A stretch of DNA of 64,000 nucleotides from Shimazuella soli (lineage in GTDB: Bacteria; Bacillota; Bacilli; Thermoactinomycetales; Thermoactinomycetaceae): positions 482,269 to 546,268 of the forward strand of contig NZ_JAKWBN010000001.1 of the NCBI RefSeq assembly GCF_022511585.1. Reading direction: 5' to 3'. Positions 50,000 through 57,977 of this stretch are shown here, in pieces. Within the stretch, counting starts at the first letter, position 1. Every line of letters begins with the position of its first letter. The position numbers were made by a program, and so were the translations under genes. A model generated the notes under the pieces. The model was not told the DNA's origin, searched no databases, and saw only the letters and a program-made list of their open reading frames with translations.

Positions 50000-50662
50000 A
50001 TGGAATCTACGTTTTGGATTAGTATGTTTACCATTGTCCTCTCCGATCTCTTATTGAGTGGAGATAATGCTGTTGTAATAGGTATGGCAGCGAGGAGATT
50101 ACCAAAAGAACAACGCAAACGTGCGATATTAATTGGTTCTGGTATTGCTGTTATCTTGCGTGCGTCTCTTACTACCATTGCAGTATATTTGTTGCACATT
50201 CCTTTTTTAATGACAGCTGGAGGATTGTTGTTATTTTTTATCGCAGGTAAATTAGTTGTTGGTGAAAATCATGATATGACGCACGTAGAAGCTGGAGGTA
50301 CTTTTCGTAGTGCTATTAAAACCATTATTGTGGCGGATGTTGTGATGAGTCTGGATAATGTGATGGCAGTAGCAGGTGCTGCCCATGGAAATGTGTGGTT
50401 AGTGCTATTTGGTTTAGCACTTAGTATCCCACTCTTGATGTGGGGAAGTGGATTTGTTGCTCGATTTATTGCGAGATTTCCTTTTATTTTATATATCGGT
50501 GGGGCAGTACTCGGTTATATTGCGGGAGATCTAATTATTCATGACCCTTGGGTATTTCAATATGTGAGGGATGTTGAATTTCTAGAAATCTTGCCTTACG
50601 CAACTGCTATTCTCATCTTGCTGTCCTCTGTTCCAAAATTGGTTCCTCATGTAAAAAAATAA
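50000..50662 (+). CDS. TerC family integral membrane protein (YjbE-like)
   Basis: A 220-aa membrane protein with about seven helices. The paired acidic motifs LLSGDNAVVIGMAARRLP (residues 15-32) and MSLDNVMAVAGAAHG are the TerC signature. Bacillus YjbE/YkoY-type members aid manganese export or loading of Mn onto exported enzymes. ATG 50000 follows AAAGGAAG; longer forms upstream lack an SD and contain the thiI terminator. I see no yybP-ykoY riboswitch in the short leader. Confidence 0.9.
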   Translation: MESTFWISMFTIVLSDLLLSGDNAVVIGMAARRLPKEQRKRAILIGSGIAVILRASLTTIAVYLLHIPFLMTAGGLLLFFIAGKLVVGENHDMTHVEAGGTFRSAIKTIIVADVVMSLDNVMAVAGAAHGNVWLVLFGLALSIPLLMWGSGFVARFIARFPFILYIGGAVLGYIAGDLIIHDPWVFQYVRDVEFLEILPYATAILILLSSVPKLVPHVKK

Positions 50663-50685
50663 AAAGGCGCGGAAAACGCCTTTTG
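50663..50685. terminator. Bidirectional terminator after the TerC gene
   Basis: AAAGGCG/CGCCTTT arms (50663-50669, 50677-50683) with A- and T-runs, between converging terC and tRNA-Gln. Confidence 0.8.
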
Positions 50686-50698
50686 TATTACGTGCGAA

Positions 50699-50773
50699 TG
50701 GCTGGGGAAGCAGGATTCGAACCTACGCATCACGGAGTCAAAGTCCGTTGCCTTACCACTTGGCCACTCCCCA
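50699..50773 (-). tRNA. tRNA-Gln (anticodon TTG)
   Basis: Minus strand from 50773: acceptor TGGGGAG, D-arm GGCCAAGTGGTAAGGC, anticodon stem-loop CGGACTTTGACTCCG with TTG in the loop, T-arm GTAGGTTCGAATCCTGC, 3' acceptor half TTCCCCA, then G73 and an encoded CCA. All arms pair as required. Confidence 0.96.
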
Positions 50774-50865
50774 TCACTAAAACTAGTATGAGTTAGATAC
50801 TTTTTTTTATGCATTTTGTTATAAAAAAAGTTTTTTATTTAAGTTTACTATTTTTTCAATCAGGA

Positions 50866-50895
50866 ATAAAATAAAGCTAGCCCCTAACGGCTAGC
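50866..50895 (-). terminator. Terminator of the HTH-TPR regulator unit
   Basis: GCTAGCC/GGCTAGC arms (50876-50882, 50889-50895); reading on the minus strand a T-rich run follows (50875-50865). It lies 40 nt after the 11-codon ORF. Confidence 0.85.
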
Positions 50896-50935
50896 TCAAA
50901 TAATAGCAATTTTTACTTACAAAAAATAGTTCCTT

Positions 50936-50971
50936 TTAGGTATGGATTGGCTCGCTTGTTGTTTTTCGCAT
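50936..50971 (-). CDS. 11-codon ORF after the HTH-TPR regulator, candidate signal peptide
   Basis: ATG at 50971 is one base after the regulator stop (TAATATG). A near-perfect SD, GAGGAGGTGAT, lies within the last codons of the regulator, 6-7 nt before the ATG. The product would be MRKTTSEPIHT. Regulators of this type normally have a small peptide gene directly downstream. This one has no secretion signal and would have to act inside the cell, be exported unusually, or be a chance ORF behind a good SD. Confidence 0.4.
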   Translation of the reverse strand: MRKTTSEPIHT

Positions 50972-50972
50972 A

Positions 50973-52286
50973 TTAATCACCTCCTCTTTGGAGTTGGATA
51001 CTCACAGATACCAAGCTGTTAACATAGTTTTGATATTGTTCACTATCCAAGTAGGTCTGGCATTGGCACAGTTTGGTTAGTGATTCTCTTTCTTGTTTAT
51101 ACAGTTTGTGATCTTGAGCAATGTGCAGTGCTTTTTGTAGAGATAGAACAGCTTTCTCCGTATTATCTAATGAAAGATATAGATCACCTAGTGCATTGTA
51201 TGCATCATATATTTGATCCATCCGACTCCCGTCAGAGGTCTTAACGGCTTCTATTAAATGAGACTCCGCCTTTGAATATTCTTTCATTTGCAGATAAATA
51301 AGTCCTAGTTGTAATCGAATATAAGTAAACCAGTTTTCATAACTTACTCTTGGTTTTAACCGTAAAGCAGTTTGGTAGCAGATAAGTGCAACAGAAAATT
51401 CTTCCTGTTCAAAAAATATATCGCCTAAGCTACTCCAAAGCTGAAATGATCGATCGTAACTCTGACTGATACGAGCAATCTCAATACCTATCTCGGCACT
51501 TTGAATTGCTTGAGTGTAGCATTTATTTTCTATCAAAGCATTTACTTCCACGTTGTAAGGGTAAATAAAACTTAGACCCGTTTCTTGTGATCCAAGGTTA
51601 TGTTTGCAATTTTTGACCATTTCCAAACTCTCTTCCAATTTATCTTGTTTTAATAAGTAGAGAGAATGATTGGAAAGCAAAATGGCCTTGGTGTATTTTC
51701 TTGTGCCTTGTTCTACAAAAGAATCAATTCCTCGTTGATTATAGGCAATGGTTTCGTCATAATTTTTTTCTTGAAAAAAGATACGAGCAAGTTCTCCAAA
51801 ACAAGATGATTTTAAATTGGTAGACTCCCAAACTCCTAGATTACGATCAATTAACTTGATTGCTTCTAGTAGAACATTTTTGGCTTTATCATAAGATTTT
51901 TTTTGATAATAAATCTTACCTCTTAAGAAGTTGACCATTGGTTTGACGTGAATTTTTTCATGCAATCCTGATGCTTTCAGCTGCCTCAAGCCTTCTTTTG
52001 CCCCAACCAAATCAATAATGGTCTCTATTGACTTTAATTGAAGATGTTCCACTTGGGCGATACTATTTTCTTCTTCCAGCAATTCTTGCAGTTTTTCTGT
52101 ACTGTAGCCTAATTTTTCTAAGTAGTAAAACCGCTTGTGCTTGCTGACAGTAGGATCACCTCTTTCGATTTTACTAATCGTACCTTGGGAAATCTCTTTA
52201 TCTTCAAAAAATTTCATAGGGAGACCGCGAGATGTTCTCAGTTTACGGACAATTTTGCCGAAGTCTAGCGAATTATATCGATCCAT
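50973..52286 (-). CDS. HTH-TPR transcriptional regulator (RRNPP-like)
   Basis: A 437-aa protein: Xre-type HTH at residues 8-62 (FGKIVRKLRTSRGLPMKFF, ISQGTISKIERG) followed by at least seven TPR-like helix pairs (about 100-430; for example GKIYYQKKSYDKAKNVLLEA, ALGDLYLSLDNTEKAVLSLQ). This is the plan of peptide-sensing RRNPP regulators (PlcR, NprR, Rap, AimR). ATG 52286 with AGGGA about 8 nt upstream. Its promoter is at 52341-52313. Target genes are not evident. Confidence 0.88.
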   Translation of the reverse strand: MDRYNSLDFGKIVRKLRTSRGLPMKFFEDKEISQGTISKIERGDPTVSKHKRFYYLEKLGYSTEKLQELLEEENSIAQVEHLQLKSIETIIDLVGAKEGLRQLKASGLHEKIHVKPMVNFLRGKIYYQKKSYDKAKNVLLEAIKLIDRNLGVWESTNLKSSCFGELARIFFQEKNYDETIAYNQRGIDSFVEQGTRKYTKAILLSNHSLYLLKQDKLEESLEMVKNCKHNLGSQETGLSFIYPYNVEVNALIENKCYTQAIQSAEIGIEIARISQSYDRSFQLWSSLGDIFFEQEEFSVALICYQTALRLKPRVSYENWFTYIRLQLGLIYLQMKEYSKAESHLIEAVKTSDGSRMDQIYDAYNALGDLYLSLDNTEKAVLSLQKALHIAQDHKLYKQERESLTKLCQCQTYLDSEQYQNYVNSLVSVSIQLQRGGD

Positions 52287-52312
52287 CTGGTTGATCCCTG
52301 CCTATAGATGTT

Positions 52313-52341
52313 ATTTTGTTTGTTCAAAGATTCGATGTCAA
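52313..52341 (-). promoter_or_regulatory. Promoter of the HTH-TPR regulator gene
   Basis: Minus strand: TTGACA (52341-52336), 17-bp spacer, CAAAAT (52318-52313). Confidence 0.55.
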
Positions 52342-52566
52342 ATCCTGTTTTCCTTCTCCGAAACTTGGATTTTTCTGTCATTATTATGGAAAATATTAAA
52401 TTGTCTCTTTTTGAGTATTTTTGGGCGAAAAATTGTAAATTATTAGCGAATGTACGGATGAAAATAGATTTTAATAATGATTGAGTACCAAGTTGTTGGG
52501 CTTTATACTTAATTATGGGAATAAAAAGTTGCGGATAAAATTCACTATTCCGATGATTTAAAAAAT
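52342..52566. other. AT-rich divergent intergenic region
   Basis: Between the minus-strand regulator promoter and the plus-strand 102-aa gene. No convincing ORF, repeat or operator seen. Confidence 0.5.
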
Positions 52567-52583
52567 AAGGAGTGTCACCTATT

Positions 52584-52892
52584 ATGTTGACGTTGCGAGT
52601 ATCAGGAAATAAGGATCAGCTACAAGCTTTTATGAAACATTTTTCGGCACAACCCTATTACAAAATTATGTTGGATTCAGAATTAGGCACAGTATCCGTG
52701 GAAGAAGAAATGACAACACAATTCGAGTTTTTATCTTCATTACTTAAACCAAAAATACGTAAATCATTAACTGTTTCCCTTACTACTACTAATGGTAAAG
52801 AAATTAATATTGATTTGCTCGATGGACAGGTAATCCAAGTAGATGAAGAAACGACTTGCATCTATGGTAAAAACTACGACATATTTGCGTAA
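52584..52892 (+). CDS. Hypothetical 102-aa protein
   Basis: Unrecognised small soluble protein opening MLTLRVSGNKDQLQAFMKHF, a beta-alpha pattern resembling small DUF3970-type proteins. The rest alternates short strands and helices (TVSLTTTNGKEINIDLLDGQ). ATG 52584 lies about 11 nt after AAGGAG; GTG 52572 overlaps the SD. A terminator separates it from comGA. Confidence 0.65.
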   Translation: MLTLRVSGNKDQLQAFMKHFSAQPYYKIMLDSELGTVSVEEEMTTQFEFLSSLLKPKIRKSLTVSLTTTNGKEINIDLLDGQVIQVDEETTCIYGKNYDIFA

Positions 52893-52894
52893 TA

Positions 52895-52920
52895 AGGGGC
52901 CGAAATTTAGGCCTTTTTAT
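52895..52920 (+). terminator. Terminator before comGA
   Basis: GGCC/GGCC arms (52898-52901, 52910-52913) and five T; short stem. Confidence 0.6.
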
Positions 52921-52929
52921 TTTTGACTC

Positions 52930-52973
52930 AAAAATACTTTTTTTGACAAATAAAGAGGTTTAAGGGATATATA
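52930..52973 (+). promoter_or_regulatory. comG promoter with candidate ComK half-box
   Basis: AAAA-ATACT-TTTT (52930-52942) matches the ComK AT-box AAAAN5TTTT and ends right at a perfect -35 TTGACA (52943-52948). The -10 is weak (GATATA or TATATA near 52966-52973). Confidence 0.45.
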
Positions 52974-53013
52974 GGTCGAAATAGGTATATACGTTCTGTT
53001 TGGAGGTGATGCT

Positions 53014-54102
53014 TTGGATGTCATTGCATTTGTTAACAATTTATTTTTTGAGGCAACATCGAATCGAGCTAGTGATATTCATATAGAGCCAAGTTGCGAG
53101 AATCTGATTATTCGTCAACGTATTGATGGCTACTTAGTAGAGACAAACCGTTTACCGTTAGAAGAAGCAAACGCAGTCATATCTCGCTTGAAAGTGATGG
53201 GGCAACTAGATATTGGAGAAAAAAGGCTTCCTCAGGATGGAGCAATGACGGTCGAAATGGGAGAAAAAAAGATAGAAGTTCGTTTAGCTACTATCCCTGT
53301 TCTATATGGTGAAAAATTAGTATTACGTTTATTGCCTGGTCAATTGGCAGTAAGTAACTTAACACAACTTGGCATGGAGTTTGAAGAGGTCACACGAGTA
53401 TCGAATTTATTAAAAAGAACCGGGTTAATAGTTGTTACAGGTCCGACAGGTGCTGGGAAAACAACAACACTTTATACATTACTTCGTCTGCTTGATCATC
53501 ATCAGCGAAATATTGTCACCCTTGAAGATCCGATTGAGATACAGTTATCTGGCATCAACCAAGTTCAGGTACATCACAAGATCGGTTTTACTTTCGCTAA
53601 GGGATTACGGGCTATATTGCGGCAAGACCCGGATGTCATGATGATTGGGGAAATACGCGATCAAGAGTCTGCGGAAATTGCGATCGAAGCAGCACTGACA
53701 GGGCATCTTGTCCTTACATCTTTACATACAACGGATGGATCAAGTGTCATTACTCGATTGATTGATATGGGGATACCAGCTTACCTTGTTGCCTCTGCAC
53801 TCAGTGGAGTAATTGCTCAACGGTTGATTCGATTATCTTGTACGAAGTGTAAGGGGAAAGGTTGTCCTCACTGTAATATGAGTGGCTATTATAATCGATC
53901 TGGAATATTTGAAGTGTTGTATTTAGATGAATCAGTGCAGAGTTTAATAATGAAAGAACCTACAGTCGGTCAGATTAGACAACATTTCCAAAGGAAAGGT
54001 GTGCATATGTTGGAACATGCACTCCGTAAAAAATATGATCATGGATTGACAACCGAAGAGGAGCTTAATTATTTGGCAATGGATGTGATGAAAAGTGGAT
54101 AA
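53014..54102 (+). CDS. comGA: Competence pilus assembly ATPase ComGA
   Basis: A 362-aa secretion ATPase of the GspE/PilB family: Walker A GPTGAGKTTTLYTLL, Asp box TLEDPIEI, His box LTSLHTTDGSS, Walker B MMIGEIRDQESAEIA and a zinc cluster CTKCKGKGCPHC. It powers assembly of the DNA-uptake pseudopilus. TTG 53014 follows GGAGGTGAT at 53002-53010. First gene of the seven-gene comG operon; overlaps comGB by 8 nt. Confidence 0.96.
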   Translation: MDVIAFVNNLFFEATSNRASDIHIEPSCENLIIRQRIDGYLVETNRLPLEEANAVISRLKVMGQLDIGEKRLPQDGAMTVEMGEKKIEVRLATIPVLYGEKLVLRLLPGQLAVSNLTQLGMEFEEVTRVSNLLKRTGLIVVTGPTGAGKTTTLYTLLRLLDHHQRNIVTLEDPIEIQLSGINQVQVHHKIGFTFAKGLRAILRQDPDVMMIGEIRDQESAEIAIEAALTGHLVLTSLHTTDGSSVITRLIDMGIPAYLVASALSGVIAQRLIRLSCTKCKGKGCPHCNMSGYYNRSGIFEVLYLDESVQSLIMKEPTVGQIRQHFQRKGVHMLEHALRKKYDHGLTTEEELNYLAMDVMKSG

Positions 54103-55102
54103 ATGGAGAGACGAAAAGATTGCGATGTTTAGTTACCATTTAAAAACAATGTTGGAAAACGGCATTTCCCTAGTAGAAAGTGTTCAAATGATTACATCCC
54201 AACAGATCATTCCAAAGAAGGAAGGTAACTTACTTATTCAGATGATTCAAACGGGGGAGAGTTTCTCAGCTGCATTACAAGCAATCAGGCTTCCAGCAAT
54301 TTTTTGTGCTTTCATAAAGGCAGCGGAACACCATGGCGATGTTCTTTTTGCTCTAAAACAGTGTCATCGATATTATTTATCAAGATCAAAATGGTTTCGT
54401 AAGTTAAAACAAGTCACCTTCTATCCATTCTTTATTTTCTGTTCTTTATGTATAGGGTTAATTTTTTTATCATTGGTTATTTTGCCTACTTTCTCTGAGT
54501 TATTTCAATCATTTTCATTTGAGTTACCTTATACTACTAAATTAGTGTTTACCCTATCGCGGATATTTCCATATATTTTTTTATTTGGGTTTATTCTATT
54601 GCTTTTTTGTATCTTTGGAAGAAGAAATCCGAGATTTCAACTTGTTATGAAACGGATTCCCATTATAACTACTTATTATCGGTATCGGTATACGCAATAT
54701 TTATCTTTGCAATTGGGATCATTTATGACAGCAGGAGTACCAATGCTATCTACTATTTCATTACTCGAACAGGTAACACCTTGGCCTGATTTATGCAAGT
54801 ACTTAGAAAGCACGAAACGAAAACTCATCCATGGGGCTACTTTAAGCAATATTGTTCAAGAAAACTCATCTACTTTACTTCCTATCTTTTCTCAGACTGT
54901 TATTTTGGGAGAAGAGACTGGTAAATTAGGGGAGATGTTAGTACAACTTTCTACTACTACAGAAGAGTGGTTAACAGAAAGATTAGAAAGATGGATGGCT
55001 TATTTAGAACCGATTTTAACACTTTCTATTGGGTTAATTATGGCAGTCGTTGTTATCTCTTTATTTTTGCCAATGTTCGGTCTCATCCAAGCAGTTCAAT
55101 AG
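54095..55102 (+). CDS. comGB: Competence pilus platform protein ComGB
   Basis: A 335-aa type II secretion F-domain protein: two F domains, each with a helical cytoplasmic part (LKTMLENGISLVESVQM, LQLGSFMTAGVPMLSTISLL) and membrane helices near residues 110-135, 155-175 and 305-330. It is the inner-membrane platform for pseudopilus assembly. GTG 54095 overlaps comGA. Confidence 0.94.
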   Translation: MDKWRDEKIAMFSYHLKTMLENGISLVESVQMITSQQIIPKKEGNLLIQMIQTGESFSAALQAIRLPAIFCAFIKAAEHHGDVLFALKQCHRYYLSRSKWFRKLKQVTFYPFFIFCSLCIGLIFLSLVILPTFSELFQSFSFELPYTTKLVFTLSRIFPYIFLFGFILLLFCIFGRRNPRFQLVMKRIPIITTYYRYRYTQYLSLQLGSFMTAGVPMLSTISLLEQVTPWPDLCKYLESTKRKLIHGATLSNIVQENSSTLLPIFSQTVILGEETGKLGEMLVQLSTTTEEWLTERLERWMAYLEPILTLSIGLIMAVVVISLFLPMFGLIQAVQ

Positions 55103-55111
55103 GAGGAAAAA

Positions 55112-55423
55112 ATGAAGAAAGAAAAAGGTTTTACATTAGTCGAGATGTTAGTCGTTTTATTTATTATAGGTATTATCATTGCGATCGCACTGCCTAATTT
55201 TATTGAAGCCAGCAAAAAGGCAAATGTTCAGGCAGATAGAGCAAATCGACGAATGATTGGTATGCAGGTAGATAATTACTACTTGGACCACGGTATCTAT
55301 CCTAAAAGCATCCAAGATTTAGTTTCTCAAAAATACCTTCGCACTGTCCCAGACTGTCCAGGAGATGCTGGCAAATATAAACTAGTAAAGAAATCGGGAG
55401 AAATTCAAGTCGTATGCCAGTAA
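55112..55423 (+). CDS. comGC: Major pseudopilin ComGC
   Basis: A 103-aa prepilin with cleavage site KG|FTLVEMLVVLFIIGII (Glu5 present), the long N-terminal helix and a small globular part. It is the main subunit of the competence pilus. ATG 55112 with AGGAGG upstream. Processing needs the prepilin peptidase ComC, not in this window. Confidence 0.96.
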   Translation: MKKEKGFTLVEMLVVLFIIGIIIAIALPNFIEASKKANVQADRANRRMIGMQVDNYYLDHGIYPKSIQDLVSQKYLRTVPDCPGDAGKYKLVKKSGEIQVVCQ

Positions 55424-55854
55424 AAAATACTAAAGAGGCTGGCTATACTTTGGTTGAGTTGCTGTGTACGTTAAGTATTATGGGGATGTTAATCTCATTA
55501 GCAGTTCCAAATCTATCTACTGTAATAGCTAAAGCAACATATCTTCAACTTCGATATCAAATTATTTCACAGCTAGAAGATGCACAACTAACAGCTATGG
55601 CCAGAGAAATTGAAGTATCTGTTCAGTTTTCCAATAGGACAATAACTACATGGGTAGATGGAAAAACACAATATAAAACGATATTACCCGAAGATGTGAA
55701 AATATCCAGTAATTATAAGGAAAATCGAGTTTTATTTCGAAAAACCGGGCAAGTCCGAGGGGGAACGATCCACATAAAGAAGAATGAAAAAAACTGGATG
55801 GATGTTGTGATCCAAGTAGCCAGCGGCACAACAAAAGTAATATTTCATGTTTAA
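55414..55854 (+). CDS. comGD: Minor pseudopilin ComGD
   Basis: A 146-aa prepilin-like protein: AG|YTLVELLCTLSIMGMLI with Glu5, then a helix and a beta-rich body resembling GspH. Overlaps comGC by 10 nt and comGE by 8 nt, implying coupled translation. Name given by position and motif. Confidence 0.88.
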   Translation: MPVKNTKEAGYTLVELLCTLSIMGMLISLAVPNLSTVIAKATYLQLRYQIISQLEDAQLTAMAREIEVSVQFSNRTITTWVDGKTQYKTILPEDVKISSNYKENRVLFRKTGQVRGGTIHIKKNEKNWMDVVIQVASGTTKVIFHV

Positions 55855-56191
55855 AAGAGAAAAAGGATTTACTCTTGTAGAGACACTTGTTGCACTGATG
55901 GTAGGAACTACGTTAATTGGTTTTGTTGTGCCATTATACATAACTGGGAAAATGTTTTTCCATGATCGAATGCTAGAAAACAAAGCCAGAATAGTAGCTC
56001 AAGAATTATTAGAAGAAAGGCTTAGCAGGTTACAGGTTCGTAATAAAACATGGAAAATGAGTACATATACCATACAGGAAGAGGTGACTTATTCACAACC
56101 ATTATGGGATTTAAAGATATTTGTCAAATGGAAAAATCACCAGGGACTAAGCCGTATGGTAAAGCTCGAGACTCGTCGATTTCAGAATTAG
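55847..56191 (+). CDS. comGE: Minor pseudopilin ComGE-like
   Basis: A 114-aa prepilin: KG|FTLVETLVALMVGTTLIGF with Glu5. The rest is a small helical/beta domain with few conserved features, as usual for ComGE. ATG 55847 overlaps comGD. Its 3' end overlaps the next gene by at least 60 nt. Confidence 0.82.
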   Translation: MFKREKGFTLVETLVALMVGTTLIGFVVPLYITGKMFFHDRMLENKARIVAQELLEERLSRLQVRNKTWKMSTYTIQEEVTYSQPLWDLKIFVKWKNHQGLSRMVKLETRRFQN

Positions 56192-56634
56192 GATTTACTT
56201 ACATTGAAATGATTTTGTCTTTTGCAATCGTTACTACTCTATTTCCATTGTTCTTTGGATTATTCTACCAAGTATTCAACAGTATTCATTCTCAGCTTGC
56301 AACATATGCATTGTTTACCCAGTTTGATCGTTTTTCTTTACAATTGCAGAAGGACGAAGCCAATGGTGTTAAATTCTTGATCCATCAAAATCAATTAGAG
56401 ATGATCATGAAAGATGGCTTACGGGTACGATATCAATGGAAACAAGATCAAATAGTGCGAAGTGTAAAGGAATCTTCATCTGCATTTTATCGTGGGAATA
56501 CAATTTTGTTATATCAAGTAAGGCGGGTTTATTATCAGAATTTAAAAAATGGGGTGAAAATGACAGTTGTCCTCTCCCAGCAGGATGCTACGTTCACAGG
56601 ATTTTCCTATATTTGGGGGCGTATAAATGAATAA
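56128..56634 (+). CDS. comGF: Minor pseudopilin ComGF
   Basis: About 168 aa. The N-terminal part contains ELG|FTYIEMILSFAIVTTL, a prepilin-type site with Glu at +5, followed by the ComGF body (FTQFDRFSLQLQKDE, GVKMTVVLSQQDATFTGFSY). The frame overlaps comGE and no SD is visible. ATG 56128 is chosen as giving a leader of about 23 residues; ATG 56104 or 56050 are possible. Translation probably depends on coupling with comGE. Confidence 0.82.
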   Translation: MEKSPGTKPYGKARDSSISELGFTYIEMILSFAIVTTLFPLFFGLFYQVFNSIHSQLATYALFTQFDRFSLQLQKDEANGVKFLIHQNQLEMIMKDGLRVRYQWKQDQIVRSVKESSSAFYRGNTILLYQVRRVYYQNLKNGVKMTVVLSQQDATFTGFSYIWGRINE

Positions 56635-57001
56635 AGAAAAGGGTTTTATTCTACCTGTTGTGATGGTATTGATTGCTTTGATGTCTAGTTTGTTTTTATT
56701 TGCTTCTATGGAATGGAGCAAATGGAAGCAGCAAGATCTTCTAAGATTAAAAATGATTCAAGCTGGGTATGCCGCCGAAAGTGGAATAGCAGAAAGACAA
56801 GTGGAACTACAAGATAGACCAGATGATTATCGTACAGAACAAACAAAGTATGGAGATTATACAGTAAATATTTCTGTCTGGGAATCAGTACCTGAGAGTA
56901 TCTTTATTCAAGCCGTTGCCAAAGGAAAAGACAACATTCAACAGACAAAAACAGTGGAGATAGACAAAAAAACGATGCATATCTTGTATTGGTTAGAATG
57001 A
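56627..57001 (+). CDS. comGG: Minor pseudopilin ComGG-like
   Basis: A 124-aa protein opening KG|FILPVVMVLIALMSSLFLF. Position +5 is Val rather than Glu, the GspK/PilX-like pattern expected of a tip pseudopilin. GYAAESGIAERQVEL is typical of PilX/ComGG helices. Overlaps comGF by 8 nt. Last gene of the comG operon. Confidence 0.82.
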   Translation: MNKEKGFILPVVMVLIALMSSLFLFASMEWSKWKQQDLLRLKMIQAGYAAESGIAERQVELQDRPDDYRTEQTKYGDYTVNISVWESVPESIFIQAVAKGKDNIQQTKTVEIDKKTMHILYWLE

Positions 57002-57012
57002 CAATTGTTCGT

Positions 57013-57018
57013 TATAAT
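57013..57018 (+). promoter_or_regulatory. -10 element immediately before aroK
   Basis: TATAAT ends 9 nt before the preferred aroK ATG (57028). A weak TTGGTT lies 18 bp upstream (56989-56994). If used, the mRNA would start within about 3 nt of the ATG. Confidence 0.4.
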
Positions 57019-57027
57019 AATTTTACT

Positions 57028-57561
57028 ATGAAAAAACATCTCATTATAGTCGGATTTATGGGTACAGGAAAATCAACTATTGGACAGCAAATAGCAGCTT
57101 TGACAAAAATGGAGCATATCGATACAGATGATATGGTTCAGCGAGATAGAGGCTGCACTATTCCAGAAATTTTTGCTAATTATGGGGAATTGACTTTTCG
57201 AAATGTAGAAACGGGAATTCTTGAACAATATGTACAAAATACGCATTCAAGTATTATTACAACAGGAGGCGGAATCGTATTACGTCCGGAAAACCGAATT
57301 ACGATGAATAAATACGGGTGGGTTTTTGCGTTGGATGCTAAACCACAAGAGATTATTCGTCGTTTGAAAGAGGATACCACTCGTCCATTATTGCAAGGTG
57401 GATCTTTAGAAGAGAAGGTAAATCTATTGTACGGAACTAGAAAACCTTTGTATCAATTTGCAGATTTTCGAATCGATACGAGCCATAAATCAATCAAACT
57501 GGTTACTCAGGAAATCATGGATATTTGGTTTAATCTCGTTGAAAGCGGTGATGCTAAGTAA
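57028..57561 (+). CDS. aroK: Shikimate kinase
   Basis: A 177-aa kinase: Walker A GFMGTGKSTIG, shikimate-binding DTDDMVQRDRG and FRNVE, and the GGG motif TTGGGIVLRPENR. It phosphorylates shikimate at the 3-OH in aromatic amino-acid synthesis. No SD precedes any start. ATG 57028 gives MKKHLIIVGFMGTGKS, the usual length; ATG 56998 overlaps the comGG stop (ATGA) and would add ten residues. Confidence 0.93.
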   Translation: MKKHLIIVGFMGTGKSTIGQQIAALTKMEHIDTDDMVQRDRGCTIPEIFANYGELTFRNVETGILEQYVQNTHSSIITTGGGIVLRPENRITMNKYGWVFALDAKPQEIIRRLKEDTTRPLLQGGSLEEKVNLLYGTRKPLYQFADFRIDTSHKSIKLVTQEIMDIWFNLVESGDAK

Positions 57562-57574
57562 CGAGGTGGTAATA

Positions 57575-57751
57575 ATGTCTTTTAAGGATTGGATTACCTA
57601 TGTAATTGAAAAAATGGTTTGGTTTATGGAAACACCGAAAAAAGATAGAAAAGCGATGAAGTATGCGAGTAGAGAACCATGGGCATATCGTTGGTTTGGT
57701 ATGATTCCTATGTCGATGAAGATAGCTGCGAAAAAAGTACGAAAGAGATAA
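57575..57751 (+). CDS. yqzE: YqzE family protein
   Basis: A 58-aa protein of the YqzE family: MSFKDWITYVIEKMVWFMET, PKKDRKAMK, then YRWFGMIPMSMKIAAKK. In Bacillus yqzE also follows comGG; its role is unknown. ATG 57575 with GAGGTGG upstream; longer in-frame forms run back into aroK and are rejected. Confidence 0.88.
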   Translation: MSFKDWITYVIEKMVWFMETPKKDRKAMKYASREPWAYRWFGMIPMSMKIAAKKVRKR

Positions 57752-57771
57752 GGGTAAATGAAATATCCGTT

Positions 57772-57795
57772 AAAAAGGGGCATGAGCCCCTTTTT
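57772..57795. terminator. Terminator after yqzE
   Basis: AAAAAGGGGC/GCCCCTTTTT arms with a 4-nt loop; symmetric, so active on both strands. Confidence 0.9.
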
Positions 57796-57809
57796 CGTTT
57801 GCTCGAATA

Positions 57810-57818
57810 TGATATAAT
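57810..57818 (+). promoter_or_regulatory. Extended -10 promoter of ispG
   Basis: TGATATAAT (57810-57818) without a good -35. The mRNA leader would be about 150 nt and contains ATACTTT/AAAGTAT arms followed by a T-run near 57857-57890, a possible attenuator. Confidence 0.5.
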
Positions 57819-57977
57819 GTTAAACTGAACTTGTAGAAAACTTCCATCTACTAATACTTTTGTTGTAAAGATCAAAGTATGTATTTTTTGTTTTGAGAAA
57901 TTTACCCATCTGAGTGTAACGTTTTGAGGAGAAATATATCTTCCCATTTGATTTAACTTCTTAAGGAGCGAGTGCTC

